Origin: an uncultured Collinsella sp.
GTDB lineage: Bacteria; Actinomycetota; Coriobacteriia; Coriobacteriales; Coriobacteriaceae
DNA length: 64,000 bases
Reading direction: 5' to 3'
Assembly: GCA_900544235.1 (NCBI GenBank)
Contig: UQUL01000003.1
Span: 1 to 64,000, forward strand
Below, piece after piece: positions 19,097 to 28,822 of this stretch (within the stretch, counting starts at the first letter, position 1; every line of letters starts with the position of its first letter). The notes under the pieces are model-generated. The model searched no databases and had not been told where the DNA came from. It saw only the letters and a list, made by a program, of their open reading frames with translations. The position numbers were made by a program, and so were the translations under genes.

Positions 19097-21541
19097 CTAG
19101 AACAGACTGCTCGAGCGGGACAGGTAAACCCGCTTGATCGTCGAAACAACAACAAGATACAACACGCTCAGCAGTGCAACGATTCCCAGATACCACATGG
19201 GCAGCGTGGCAAGGCCGAGCAGTTGCGCGGCAGGACTCAGCGCGAGAAGGGCCGAGGCGATAAGCATGGTGGCGACCATTATCACGAGCGGACGACACGG
19301 CCGGTCCCCGTGGCGAACATTGCGCGCTCGCAAGACGAGGAGCACGAGCGATTCGGTCCAAGCGCACTCCAGCAACCATCCGGTCTGGAAGGTCGCGATA
19401 AAGGCCGCTTGGCCCGCAGCGCCCAACGTGGCAAAGGACCCACCGCACACCGCAGGGCAAACGCCCAGGAGCAAGATGGCAAACGTGATGATGTCAAACG
19501 CCGAACTCGCGAAGCCAAAATGGAGCATAAAGCTGCCGAGGCCCTTGCCCGACCATGCCTTGGGACGAGCGATCTCCTCCCCGTCGACGTTATCCCACGA
19601 CAGAGCCAGGCAGGTCGCGTCGTAAAGCAGGTTGAGCAGAAGCAGTTGAGTAGCGGTCGCCGGCAAAAACGGCAGGAAGATACTCGAGGCGGCAACCGAG
19701 CAGATATTGCCAAAGTTGGAACTCGACGCGATGCGAATGTACTTGGAGGCGTTGGCGAACGAGGCCCTGCCCTCGCGTACGCCCTCGGCGACCACGCCCA
19801 GGTCACGCTCGAGCAGTACGAGGTCGGCAACCTTCTTGGACTCGGCGGCTGCAGAATCCACCACGATGCCGACGTCTGCCGACGTAAGCGCCGGCACGTC
19901 GTTCACGCCGTCGCCGATATAGCCGACCGTATGGCCAGAGAGTCGAATGAGACTGACAATATGAGCCTTTTGCGCGGGCGTGAGCTCGGCAAACACACGA
20001 GTACGCCCCACGCGAACAAGCGCCTCGGACTCCTCCATGGCATCGAGCATGCTGCCGGTGATAACGCTATCGGCAGGAATGCCCAGGCGCGAACAGGTTG
20101 ACCGGGCAACCGAAGCCGAGTCACCGGTAAGCACGCGCACCTCAACGGAAAGGTCAGATAGCGCGCGCACGGCGGCGCGAGCGCTTGCCTTGGGCCGATC
20201 GAAAAAGCCCAAAAAACCGCAGAGCACCAGGTCGCCCCAGTCCGAAGACGCTGTGCTGTAGGCAACGGCAAGGACCTTGATGCCGTCGGCACGCATGTCC
20301 TCGGCAACCTCATAGGCGCTCTGGCGGCCCGCGGCGTCCATGGGGACGAGTTCGCCTTTAAAGCTGGCCCAGGCACAACGAGCGCACACGCTTTCGACCT
20401 CGCCCTTTACGATGGTTAGGTGATTGCCAGGGCGAGCCTGCAGCCCCAGGCAGCCATGCGCCCCAGGCGTGGCATCGAGCTTAACGCCCGAAGCCTTGGT
20501 GACGTGGTCGAAAGGATCAGATGCGTGCAGGGTAAATGCGCCTGCGAGGTCTTTGGCGGCAAGACGCAACTCGGGCGCAGCGCACGCGTCGACAATGGCC
20601 CGGTTGAGCTGGTTGGCGGCAGCCCCCTGGCTCGTACTCTCCAAATACGCCAGGCTGAGCGTTTGCTCGCTTTCGTTGCCCAGGATATCGGTATAGTACT
20701 CGAGCACTGCGGCGTCATCGGTGAGCGTGCCCGTCTTGTCCACGCACACCACGTCCATGGAGCCCAGTGATTCCATGGCGTCAACGTTTTTAACAATGAC
20801 CTGTTTGTTCTTAAGGCGGTGCGCGCTGCCCGAAAGGCACACGCTCGTGACGACTGGCAGCATCTCGGGGACCAGGCCAACGGCCGTACCCAGGGCAAAC
20901 AGCAGGGCCTGCGCCCAGTCGCCCAGCACAAAACCTCGAATCATAATGACAAACGGCAGCACGATGAGCATGCACCTTACCAGAGCGGCACAGATGCTCC
21001 TGGCACCAGCGCCAAACTGCGTGCCTAGCCGAGCGCGCCGCGGCGATGTGGGCGGCTCCTCGGCAACGCGAGTGAGAACGGTTGCCGAGGCCTTTCCGTC
21101 AACGATGGTCGTTCCAGCACGGACGGCCTCCCCTTCTCGCTTGACGGTCTGACCGTTCTCGCCCGTAAGCGACGATTCGGAGACAAGGATGTGGTCGCCC
21201 TTGGCGAGGACCGCATCGACCGGGCAGAGCATGCCGGCATACAGGCGAATCACATCGCCGGGCACAAGCTGGTCGGCATCGACTTGGATCCAGCAAGCGT
21301 CGACACGTTTCCAAACGGCCGCATGGTTCGCCTTAAACATGTGCCGGTCGAAGCTGCGCTTGGCTTCGTTTTCGTAGAACAGGCGCACCAGGCCGCCGAC
21401 CAGCCACATCAAAAACAGCACGGCAGGTGCAAACGCGCCTGTCTGACCTTGCGCCTGCGGTACAACGTCGACCAAAAAGGCCAAGCCAGCAAGTGCAAGC
21501 AGCAGCGACGAAAACGGATTAAAGAACGATTTTTTAATCAT
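19097..21541 (-). CDS. MgtA-like P-type ATPase, N-terminally short paralogue
   Basis: An 814-residue P-type ATPase similar throughout to MgtA: TGENGQTVKREG, GLVPEMLPVV, DKTGTLTDD (phosphoacceptor D268), LTGDSASVARSTC and GDGVNDVPALTSADVG. It begins directly at the first membrane helix, so the roughly 75-residue cytoplasmic N-terminal domain of MgtA is absent. The nucleotide-binding region is also shorter. A clear AAAGAGG site supports this start, so truncation by misannotation is unlikely. The substrate may be Mg2+ or another divalent ion. It forms a two-gene operon with the winged-helix protein. Confidence 0.85.
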   Translation of the reverse strand: MIKKSFFNPFSSLLLALAGLAFLVDVVPQAQGQTGAFAPAVLFLMWLVGGLVRLFYENEAKRSFDRHMFKANHAAVWKRVDACWIQVDADQLVPGDVIRLYAGMLCPVDAVLAKGDHILVSESSLTGENGQTVKREGEAVRAGTTIVDGKASATVLTRVAEEPPTSPRRARLGTQFGAGARSICAALVRCMLIVLPFVIMIRGFVLGDWAQALLFALGTAVGLVPEMLPVVTSVCLSGSAHRLKNKQVIVKNVDAMESLGSMDVVCVDKTGTLTDDAAVLEYYTDILGNESEQTLSLAYLESTSQGAAANQLNRAIVDACAAPELRLAAKDLAGAFTLHASDPFDHVTKASGVKLDATPGAHGCLGLQARPGNHLTIVKGEVESVCARCAWASFKGELVPMDAAGRQSAYEVAEDMRADGIKVLAVAYSTASSDWGDLVLCGFLGFFDRPKASARAAVRALSDLSVEVRVLTGDSASVARSTCSRLGIPADSVITGSMLDAMEESEALVRVGRTRVFAELTPAQKAHIVSLIRLSGHTVGYIGDGVNDVPALTSADVGIVVDSAAAESKKVADLVLLERDLGVVAEGVREGRASFANASKYIRIASSSNFGNICSVAASSIFLPFLPATATQLLLLNLLYDATCLALSWDNVDGEEIARPKAWSGKGLGSFMLHFGFASSAFDIITFAILLLGVCPAVCGGSFATLGAAGQAAFIATFQTGWLLECAWTESLVLLVLRARNVRHGDRPCRPLVIMVATMLIASALLALSPAAQLLGLATLPMWYLGIVALLSVLYLVVVSTIKRVYLSRSSSLF

Positions 21542-21663
21542 CGAAGCCTCTTTCTAGCATGGCTTCGATTGTATCCGAGGCGTATACCAGCATCCCCGCC
21601 CCAGACCTTGCGACTTCCTTGCTTTTACGCGTGACAAAGGGACAGTCTAACGCCCTCTATATC

Positions 21664-21847
21664 TCGAGGTCTAATACTTTCCCGAGAAGTGAACGGCTGT
21701 ATCTGGACCCCCGGAGCATTGACATTTTTAGACGTCAAAACCGCAGGATTCGACTGACAAAACCGCAGGAAATTGCACGCCAAAAGTGCCGATGCTTCGG
21801 GGGCCCGTTTCCACTCGTTCACTTCTCGGGAAAGTATTAGACATCGA
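21664..21847. repeat. 184-bp inverted-repeat element (hairpin / MITE-like)
   Basis: Perfect 27-bp arms at 21669-21695 and 21816-21842 extend to 32 bp with one mismatch (21664-21847). Between them is a second nested inverted repeat (GGACCCCCGGAGCAT near 21704 against ATGCTTCGGGGGCCC near 21793) and two direct copies of AAAACCGCAGGA. It contains no ORF of note. It fills most of the 447-base gap between the ATPase start and the next gene; the rest of the gap shows only a half copy of the GTGACAAAGGGAC repeat near 21632. It may be a non-autonomous mobile element or a long structured RNA. Confidence 0.7.
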
Positions 21848-21988
21848 TTTCGCAAGGGTCCCAATGCGGCAAGCGAGCCGCCGTAGCACTTTTGCCGCAT
21901 GATCGAGCACTCATCGATGGCGGGATTCTCTATACTGAGTCACATATGCCGCGCGCCGCAACGACCGCCACGACACCAAGGACCGGCT

Positions 21989-23122
21989 ATGGCTACACTT
22001 TCCGAACAGGAACGCAAGCGCATCCAGCGATACTGCATCTACCCCAAGATTGCCGGTGCGGCGCTTGCCATGGCATTCGTGCTGCCATTTTTGATCATTC
22101 CCTTCGAAATGATTGACGACATCGTCTTTCATCACGAAGGCTTCCAAGAGACGGGTATGATGACCGCTCTGGTGCTCACCGCCATCGAGCTCGTCATATT
22201 CTGCTACTGTACGCTCGCGCCACGCTTTGGTATGCGCGGCAAGCAATGGAAGGAAATGCAGCGCCGACTCGTCGTCGAACAGACCGAGAAAGACCGCTCG
22301 GCACAAATCGCAGGCGTTGTCGGTACGCAGGCCGCCGCACGCTTACTCAAGAACAGCGACAACGAGACCGCACGCAATCTAGGCGGTGCGGCAGAAGTCG
22401 CCGCTGCCGTAGGCGCCGTTGCCACCGCGGCAGACGTGCTTACCGAGAGCTTCGCCAACGCAAAGGCCATGGCGGAGGCCTGTGGCTTGCCTATCCCCCG
22501 TGCAAAAAAGTGGATCATCGCGCTTGTGGCGCTGCCCCTCGCAATCGTATGCGGTGCCTATATCCCGCAGCTGGCGCAGGGAAACACCGAGATGCAGGAG
22601 AACGCCGCGGCCGCGGCCGAGCAGATCGCCATCGCCCGCAAGACGTTAGAGCCCGCATGCGAGTACGTGTCTGCCGATGACCCTTACGAGCGATATCAAG
22701 ATTACGGCTATCACGTCCGCGGCTACTTGCACGACAGCGACTCCGATACCCAGAAGACCTATACGTACCTGGATTTCGACAACAAGGGAACGCTCAAGGA
22801 AGTGAGTTACATAGCAGAAATCGACCCCGATGCGAGCCTTGAGGACAACCTCACCCGCATCGAGCTCGACTTTGACGAGCTTTCCTCTGTCGTCCAAACC
22901 ACAGACGTCAAGACCGTGAGTCCCGAGCTCCTAGCACCGCAAAAGCTCCCCGAAGAGTTTAGGCAGGCTTTTTTGAACGGTTCGCTCTACGAGAGAATCT
23001 CCATCAGGACGAGCGACGACCCCATCAGAGCGTATTGCTCGTTTGACACGGATCCCGAGGACGAGTTTGACGAGTACACCCATCCAAGCATCCGTATCAC
23101 ATTGATGGGCAAAACGAGCTAG
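21989..23122 (+). CDS. uncharacterised membrane protein
   Basis: A 377-residue protein not recognised. It starts MATLSEQERKRIQRYCIYPK; an AAGGA site 7 bases upstream of 21989 supports this ATG over one 90 bases earlier. There are hydrophobic helices at about 22-42, 52-75 and 178-198. Between the second and third is an Ala-rich helical cytoplasmic stretch. The C-terminal 170 residues are hydrophilic, acidic and probably outside, with short beta-type segments. It stands alone, downstream of the inverted-repeat element and convergent with the ABC transporter gene. Confidence 0.7.
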   Translation: MATLSEQERKRIQRYCIYPKIAGAALAMAFVLPFLIIPFEMIDDIVFHHEGFQETGMMTALVLTAIELVIFCYCTLAPRFGMRGKQWKEMQRRLVVEQTEKDRSAQIAGVVGTQAAARLLKNSDNETARNLGGAAEVAAAVGAVATAADVLTESFANAKAMAEACGLPIPRAKKWIIALVALPLAIVCGAYIPQLAQGNTEMQENAAAAAEQIAIARKTLEPACEYVSADDPYERYQDYGYHVRGYLHDSDSDTQKTYTYLDFDNKGTLKEVSYIAEIDPDASLEDNLTRIELDFDELSSVVQTTDVKTVSPELLAPQKLPEEFRQAFLNGSLYERISIRTSDDPIRAYCSFDTDPEDEFDEYTHPSIRITLMGKTS

Positions 23123-23149
23123 GCGCAGGAGAGGGGCCGTCCCTTCCCC

Positions 23150-23182
23150 AATGTGGCAAGGGGACTGTCCCTTTGCCACATT
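23150..23182. repeat. hairpin repeat between convergent genes (GGGGACTGTCCC core)
   Basis: AATGTGGCAAGGGGAC pairs with GTCCCTTTGCCACATT around a short loop. It ends inside the stop codon of the convergent ABC transporter gene. A partial copy of the core (GGGGCCGTCCCTTCCCC) lies just upstream at about 23132-23149. It is related to the elements at 4125-4182 and 15292-15327, and may act as a terminator for both genes. Confidence 0.65.
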
Positions 23183-26100
23183 ATTCGGAGCGCAGGGCCT
23201 CCACGGGATCCTTCCTGGACGCGCTGCGGGCGGGCAGCAGGCCGGCAACGACCGTCAGCAACACAGAAATCGCAATGAGCACCAGCGCATCCTGCACGGG
23301 CAGGCTCATCAGGTTGGGGACCTGTTTGGCCGCAAGCGCCCAAGCATTGACCGGGAAACTCACGAGCACCACAACGACAATGGCAAAGACGCCGGCGATG
23401 AGGCCCTCGATAAAGGTCTCGGCGTTGAACACGTTTGCCACGTTGCGCTTCGACGCACCGATTGCGCGCAGGATGCCGATCTCCTTCTTGCGCTCCAGTA
23501 CGCTGATGTAGGTGATGATGCCGATCATGATGGAGCTCACGACCAGGCTGATGCTCACGAACGCGATGAGCACCAAGCTGATGGTGTTCACGATATCGGT
23601 CACCGAGCCCATGATGATGCCCATGTAGTCGGTGTACGAGATTGCCTGCTCGTCGTGGCCGGCGGCTTTGACCTGTTTGTTGTACGCATCGATATGGTCG
23701 AGTACGCGCTCCTTGGCCTCAAAGTCACGCGGGAAAATCTTAACCGAGATGGGGTCCGCCTCATCCGCATAGCCCAGTGTGGTCAGGTTGTTGTCATAGG
23801 TAAGCTTCGAAGCCTTAGCATAGCTCATCATGAGCGAACTCAGATCCTCGGCGTCCATGTTGAAGTGAATGGCATTGGCAAAGGCGCTCGCATCCACACG
23901 CATAGCGCTCGCTAGGTTGGCAAAACTCGAAGACATCTGCGTCGCCATCTGGTCCATGAGTCCTGCCGCGCCCGCCTTGAGCTGGGACGATACCGTCGTC
24001 GCAATCTGGTCGCTGATTGTCTTGGTCACCTGGTCCATTGCCTGTTGCAGATACGGAGCCAGCTGCTTTTGCACATAGTCGGTCATCGCCTGCTGCAGGC
24101 GCTCGGCCAGGACATCGCCGCCGAGGGCCTTCAGCTGAGCCAGGCATTGCTGGGCTGCGTCATCATTCTCAAGATACGTCGAGAATGCGGCGGCGAGCTT
24201 TGACGCGTCCTTAAAATCTTCGGGCGACAGCGTCTTAAACTGATCAGACTGCAAAAAGCCCTCAAACAGCTGGTTGGCAAGCGTTCCCACCTGCTGCATT
24301 TGCTCGGGCGTGAGTTCCAGACCGTCAAAGATACCCGAGAAATCTGGGGCTGGCGCTTTGGCCATGATGTCGCTGAAGTCGATGTCCTTCCCAACGCCCG
24401 AAAGGTCAATGTCCAGCCCGGACAAGTCGATGCCAGAAAGGTCCATACCGCCGGCAGCGCCCGAAAGCGCAGACGTATCGAACGAGAACGCGCTCTTGAG
24501 CGCCGCCTCGTCCACACTGAACATGCTGCCCAGGTCCACGCCTTGTTTGGCCTCGCCTTGCAGCTCATCGAAAGACTTGCCCGTAAAGACATCCGTCTCG
24601 GGGTGGGCGAGTTGCTCCTGCACAATCTGGGAATTTGCGGCGCGCTCCATAAGCTGGCGAGTCAGTGCATGCGTATAGGCAATACCCGGAGACAACGCGC
24701 TCGCGTTGGCGGTCTCGTTAGGTCGCACCACACCCACAATGTGCACGTCGATACCGTCGGCAACCTTGGCCGTCATAAAGTCGGCATCGTCAGACATGTC
24801 AGTCCACATGCCGGTCTCTTCGTTTTTGCGATAGGCATCGGCCGGCGACAGCACCTTAAACGTCGTGGACAGCGCATCGTCGTAGGTAAATTCGGTGCCG
24901 GTCTCGGGCGTTTCGACCCCACCGTCAGCCGTCATAGCGCTGTTTACCAGATCGTTGAGCTCATTGATATCCAGCGCGCCGATGCTGTAGAGCGTGTAGT
25001 CGCCCACCGTGCCACGACTCGAGAGCACCATTACGGCTTCGTTGGCGGACGTGGGCCAATGACCGGCGACGACATCGTACTGACTGTCGAGCAGGCTCTG
25101 GTCGTCGATCATCTCGTTAAAGACCGAGGTTCCCATGGATTCCATGCTCACCGTTGCCGCCGAGCTCGCGCCTCCGCTCATGGCCTCGGTCATGGCGTTG
25201 GGCACCAACCGGACAGGCTTCTCGTCGCCCTTACCCGCACGATAGACAACCGGCGATACACCGTAGCCGTACTGAATGGCGTTGACCTCTTTGTCGATGC
25301 CGTCGCCACCGGCATCGAGCCATGCCTTAAAGCTCGTCATGTCGTTGGACTTAACGCTCGCAAACATATCCTTTACGGCCGTAACCACGGGAATTTTATC
25401 GGTTCCCTTAGCCTTGCCGCCGGCACTGTCGACGGACGAATCCACGTTTTCAGGCGAGCCATCATCCGCAGTTCCCTGCCCGCCCATCATGGACGACAAG
25501 TCGTAATCCTGCTTGGAAATGGTGAGTGGGTAACTCGAAAGCGTATCCTCCTCGACCTTTTTGATGTAGCCGTTTACGCCGTTGGACAGCGCCAGAATCG
25601 CCGCGATACCGATAATGCCAATCGAGCCCGCAAAGGCAGTCATGGCCGTGCGGCCCTTCTTGGTCATGAGGTTTCGGGCAGAAAGCCCCAGCGCCGTCAC
25701 AAAGCTCATCGAGGTTTTGCGCGTAGGCTTTGCCTCGCGACGCGCGGCCTTGGCAACATCGAAGGGGTCGGAATCGTCGGTGATCTTGCCGTCTGCCAGG
25801 TTGACGATACGCGTGGCGTATTGATACGCCAGCTCGGGATTGTGCGTGACCATAATAACCAGGCGGTCGCGCGCCACATCCTTGAGCAAGTCCATGACCT
25901 GCACGGACGTTGTGGAATCCAAGGCGCCGGTCGGCTCGTCGGCCAGCACAATCTCGGGATCGTTGATCAGGGCACGGGCGATGGCCACGCGCTGCATCTG
26001 TCCGCCCGATAGCTGGCTCGGGCGCTTGTTCATGTGCTCGCCCAGGCCGACTTTCTCCAACGCCTCGCGCGCACGCTGGCGGCGCTCGGCATGCCCCACG

Positions 26101-26435
26101 CCCGTGAGCGTAAGCGCCAGCTCCACGTTTTCCAAAATGGTCTGATGCGGAATGAGGTTATAGCTCTGGAAAACAAAGCCGATGCGGTTGTTGCGATAGG
26201 CATCCCAATCGCGATCGCGAAAGTCCTTGGTCGAGATGCCGTCGATCAGCAAGTCACCAGAATCAAAGTGATCCAGTCCGCCGATAACGTTGAGCATCGT
26301 AGTTTTACCCGACCCCGAAGGTCCCAGAATGGCCACGAACTCGTTATCGCGAAAAGCCAGGCTCACGCTGTCGAGCGCCACCTGCGTAAACGACTGCGTG
26401 ACGTACCTTTTGCAAATACCTTTGAGCTCCAGCAT
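23181..26435 (-). CDS. fused ABC transporter, MacB/LolD-type ATPase plus FtsX permease with large ectodomain
   Basis: About 1,084 residues. The N-terminal ATPase has Walker [10 protein letters not shown] (38-46), signature [13 protein letters not shown] and Walker [12 protein letters not shown]. After a linker a membrane helix near residue 265 leads to an ectodomain of roughly 550 residues. That region contains a run of [16 protein letters not shown] pentapeptide-like repeats and long Gln-rich helices. The C-terminal FtsX domain has three helices. Such proteins are mechanotransmitters moving lipids, peptides or macrolides. The ATG at 26435 is chosen over a TTG 9 bases upstream, since GAGAGG precedes it at normal spacing. 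Confidence 0.88.
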   Translation of the reverse strand: MLELKGICKRYVTQSFTQVALDSVSLAFRDNEFVAILGPSGSGKTTMLNVIGGLDHFDSGDLLIDGISTKDFRDRDWDAYRNNRIGFVFQSYNLIPHQTILENVELALTLTGVGHAERRQRAREALEKVGLGEHMNKRPSQLSGGQMQRVAIARALINDPEIVLADEPTGALDSTTSVQVMDLLKDVARDRLVIMVTHNPELAYQYATRIVNLADGKITDDSDPFDVAKAARREAKPTRKTSMSFVTALGLSARNLMTKKGRTAMTAFAGSIGIIGIAAILALSNGVNGYIKKVEEDTLSSYPLTISKQDYDLSSMMGGQGTADDGSPENVDSSVDSAGGKAKGTDKIPVVTAVKDMFASVKSNDMTSFKAWLDAGGDGIDKEVNAIQYGYGVSPVVYRAGKGDEKPVRLVPNAMTEAMSGGASSAATVSMESMGTSVFNEMIDDQSLLDSQYDVVAGHWPTSANEAVMVLSSRGTVGDYTLYSIGALDINELNDLVNSAMTADGGVETPETGTEFTYDDALSTTFKVLSPADAYRKNEETGMWTDMSDDADFMTAKVADGIDVHIVGVVRPNETANASALSPGIAYTHALTRQLMERAANSQIVQEQLAHPETDVFTGKSFDELQGEAKQGVDLGSMFSVDEAALKSAFSFDTSALSGAAGGMDLSGIDLSGLDIDLSGVGKDIDFSDIMAKAPAPDFSGIFDGLELTPEQMQQVGTLANQLFEGFLQSDQFKTLSPEDFKDASKLAAAFSTYLENDDAAQQCLAQLKALGGDVLAERLQQAMTDYVQKQLAPYLQQAMDQVTKTISDQIATTVSSQLKAGAAGLMDQMATQMSSSFANLASAMRVDASAFANAIHFNMDAEDLSSLMMSYAKASKLTYDNNLTTLGYADEADPISVKIFPRDFEAKERVLDHIDAYNKQVKAAGHDEQAISYTDYMGIIMGSVTDIVNTISLVLIAFVSISLVVSSIMIGIITYISVLERKKEIGILRAIGASKRNVANVFNAETFIEGLIAGVFAIVVVVLVSFPVNAWALAAKQVPNLMSLPVQDALVLIAISVLLTVVAGLLPARSASRKDPVEALRSE

Positions 26436-26586
26436 GGACGGCAACCTCTCCCACGCGGGCGCACTTGCCCGCTCTCCCCCGCCGTTCGTATTCGACGCGT
26501 TTGTCCTACTCTATCCCCATTTTTTGCCGGCGCCAGTGAGGAATGTAGTGAACCACGCCAAAAAACGAACGGGACGGCGCCCAAAA

Positions 26587-26612
26587 GAAGAGGTCCCGAG
26601 CGGGACCTCTAT
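26587..26612 (-). terminator. terminator downstream of the TlpA-like gene
   Basis: Arms 26589-26598 and 26601-26610 (AGAGGTCCCG and its complement) form a 10-bp stem with a 2-base loop. On the minus strand the stem is followed by TCTTTT. It lies about 80 bases past the stop of the thioredoxin-like lipoprotein gene. Confidence 0.75.
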
Positions 26613-26689
26613 ATGGTGGAGCTTATCTTGAAAGGTAGCGGACTACTTCGCACAGCGGCCCACGATCCTCGCTATGCTTTACGCGTTTT

Positions 26690-27661
26690 CTACTGCTCGC
26701 TATTCGCAATCGCCTGGTCGATAAGCTTGTCGAGTGCTGCGCGCTGCTCGGCGGAGCTGATGGCTCCCACGATTGGATCCCCTACGATGTTGCCATTCTG
26801 ATCGATGACATACGTTGTCGGGAACGAGAACAAATTTGACGTAAACTTACCGGCCTCGCTATCCGACTTGAACCAGATGTTCTTATATGTCACGCCCTTC
26901 TTGCTCAGCACGTCCTTGGCATCTGCAATCTCGCCCTTGTTGCCATCGAGCGTAAAGGAATTGACGCCCACGACCTGGCCGCCCTTCTCGGCAAGCTCCT
27001 GATTCAGTTTCTCAAGATCGCCCAACTCACCCACGCACGGCTTGCAAGTGGTGAACCAGAAGTTCATGACGGTAACCTTGTTCTTAGAGAACAGCTCGTC
27101 GCTGCTCACGTCGTTGCCGTCCAGGTCCTTGCCCGTAAAGCTGGGGAACTTCGTCGCCTCGCTCGAAGCATTGGCACCAGCCGTCATGCCAGCGGTCGAA
27201 GCGTCGACGCTCTCGCCTGCACTCGGCGTGCTTCCACAGCCGGGGAACTCCTTCTCCAGGCTCTCGAGCTTGTCCTCGATCTCCTTGATCTGCTGTGCAC
27301 CGGCCTTGAGTGTCTTAAGCTCATCCGCCGTGAACTCATCCTTGGCGCCGTCGATGGTCTTGAGCAGAAAATCGCCGTAATTGCTGCCGTCCTCAATCAT
27401 TGCCGAGTCTTTATTTGCCGCATTGAATACCTTTTCCCACAGCGCGTTATCACTCGAAAAGATCTCGTTCTCCTTCTGCATGAGCTTCGCATACAGCTCG
27501 GCGGCCTCGTCGGCATTGGCCGGCTTCTGCGCAGTGAGTTCTGCGATCTTAGGATCGGAGCTCGCAGATTCGCTCGCATTGCCACCGGGCGCCGAACATG
27601 CCACAAGGCACAAGGCCAATACCGGCACCATAAACAGGGCCGCAATCTTAGAAAGCTTCAT
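26690..27661 (-). CDS. TlpA/ResA-like thioredoxin-fold lipoprotein
   Basis: A 323-residue lipoprotein (lipobox LVAC near residue 22). A charged helical region of about 130 residues precedes a C-terminal redoxin domain with the active site TTCKPC, MNFWF before it, and a cis-Pro region FPTTYVIDQNGN. It is likely a membrane-tethered thiol-disulfide reductase acting outside the cytoplasmic membrane. It is the third gene of an operon with a membrane ferredoxin and a CxxC microprotein, which probably supply electrons. The ATG at 27661 has a GGAGG site 7 bases upstream. Confidence 0.85.
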   Translation of the reverse strand: MKLSKIAALFMVPVLALCLVACSAPGGNASESASSDPKIAELTAQKPANADEAAELYAKLMQKENEIFSSDNALWEKVFNAANKDSAMIEDGSNYGDFLLKTIDGAKDEFTADELKTLKAGAQQIKEIEDKLESLEKEFPGCGSTPSAGESVDASTAGMTAGANASSEATKFPSFTGKDLDGNDVSSDELFSKNKVTVMNFWFTTCKPCVGELGDLEKLNQELAEKGGQVVGVNSFTLDGNKGEIADAKDVLSKKGVTYKNIWFKSDSEAGKFTSNLFSFPTTYVIDQNGNIVGDPIVGAISSAEQRAALDKLIDQAIANSEQ

Positions 27662-27690
27662 AGTCATTCCTCCGTTTTGTCGAAGCTTGT

Positions 27691-28593
27691 TTACTTTTTA
27701 TCGGCGGTCAAGGGAAGCTTTTCCGCCGACACATCCAGGCCATAGCGATAGCTGATGGCATCGACAGGGCAGGCCCCGATGCACTTTCCGCACCGGATAC
27801 ATTCGGCATGATTGGGCGCGCGGACCACATCAACGTCCATCTGACAAACCTTTGAGCACTTGCCGCACGAGACACATTTGCATGCGTCAACCCGAATCCC
27901 CAGTAGGGACACCCTATTCATGAGCGCATAGAATGCGCCGAGTGGACAAATCCATTTGCAGAAGGGGCGGTAGAACAAAACGCTCAGCACTACCACGGCA
28001 ATGAGAACTGCAAGTTTCCAAGTAAAGAGATGTCCCAACGCAGATCGAATGCCGGCATTGGCAATGGCCAGCGGAATGGCACCCTCGAGCACGCCCTGCG
28101 GACAGATGTACTTACAAAAGAACGGGTCGCCCATGCCCACGTCGTTAACCACCAAGACGGGCAGCAGCACCACGGCAAACAGCAGCACGACGTACTTGAT
28201 GTACGTGAGCGGCTTGAGCTTTTTCGTGGAGAACTTTTTGCCGGGAATCTTATGAAGCAGCTCCTGCAGCCAGCCAAACGGGCACAGAAAGCCGCATACA
28301 AAGCGTCCCAGCAGCACGCCGAGCAAAATGAGCGTACCGGTAACATAGTAAGAAAAGTTGAACTTGGATGAACCTACCACCGACTGGAACGACCCGATGG
28401 GGCACGCACCCGATGCCGCGGGGCACGAATAGCAATTAAGTCCAGGTACGCAGACTGTTTTTCCCGCGCCCTGATAGATGCCGCCTTTGGCAAAGTTTGG
28501 CAGGTGAATGTTGGTGACCAGCGTCGCCGCCGCCTGAATGAATCCGCGAAATCGGGCCAAAACATGCGACGCAGTGTTTTCTCTTTTATCCAA
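27691..28593 (-). CDS. membrane-bound 4Fe-4S ferredoxin (NapH/YccM-like)
   Basis: About 300 residues. Four or five membrane helices are interspersed with cysteine motifs GRFVCGFLCPFGWLQELL, FCKYICPQGV and FCKWICPLGAFYALMN. Two classical ferredoxin clusters then end the chain: CVSCGKCSKVCQMDV and CIRCGKCIGACPVDA. Proteins of this layout carry electrons across or along the membrane to periplasmic acceptors. The start is taken as TTG at 28593, overlapping the stop of the preceding microprotein gene by 8 bases and preceded by GGAG. An ATG at 28680 would force a long, non-matching N-terminus. Confidence 0.82.
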   Translation of the reverse strand: MDKRENTASHVLARFRGFIQAAATLVTNIHLPNFAKGGIYQGAGKTVCVPGLNCYSCPAASGACPIGSFQSVVGSSKFNFSYYVTGTLILLGVLLGRFVCGFLCPFGWLQELLHKIPGKKFSTKKLKPLTYIKYVVLLFAVVLLPVLVVNDVGMGDPFFCKYICPQGVLEGAIPLAIANAGIRSALGHLFTWKLAVLIAVVVLSVLFYRPFCKWICPLGAFYALMNRVSLLGIRVDACKCVSCGKCSKVCQMDVDVVRAPNHAECIRCGKCIGACPVDAISYRYGLDVSAEKLPLTADKK

Positions 28594-28732
28594 TTCCGAT
28601 ACACTCCAAGCACAGCCTAATCGCTTTGGCCAGCACGGCATCCGCCTCGCCACGCATAACACCAAAGCACACCATGGCAATTCCGACGATCAACAAAGCG
28701 ACCTGTACCACGGGCTTTACCGCTTTGAACAA
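28586..28732 (-). CDS. CxxC-motif microprotein (CD1871A-like)
   Basis: A 48-residue protein from TTG 28732, with AAAGGAG 8 bases upstream; an in-frame GTG at 28741 would touch the ribosome site. It has one hydrophobic helix (residues 7-25), then VMRGEADAVLAKAIRLC and the C-terminal motif CLECIGIG. The layout matches my recollection of the CD1871A family of CxxC microproteins found beside membrane ferredoxins in Firmicutes. It is the first gene of the ferredoxin/TlpA operon and translationally overlaps the ferredoxin gene. Confidence 0.75.
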   Translation of the reverse strand: MFKAVKPVVQVALLIVGIAMVCFGVMRGEADAVLAKAIRLCLECIGIG

Positions 28733-28822
28733 CCTGACCACTCCTTTCGTTACGCGACCATTGGACCATATCGACTATAAAATCCGTGTTAAGCGCGATT
28801 TGGAATGTGCAAGGAGACTGTT

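Noticed and set aside
21899..21988. Upstream ATG adding 30 residues to the uncharacterised membrane protein
   Set aside because: No ribosome site precedes it, and the extension is rich in Arg/Pro/His, unlike the rest; ATG 21989 has AAGGA at normal spacing.
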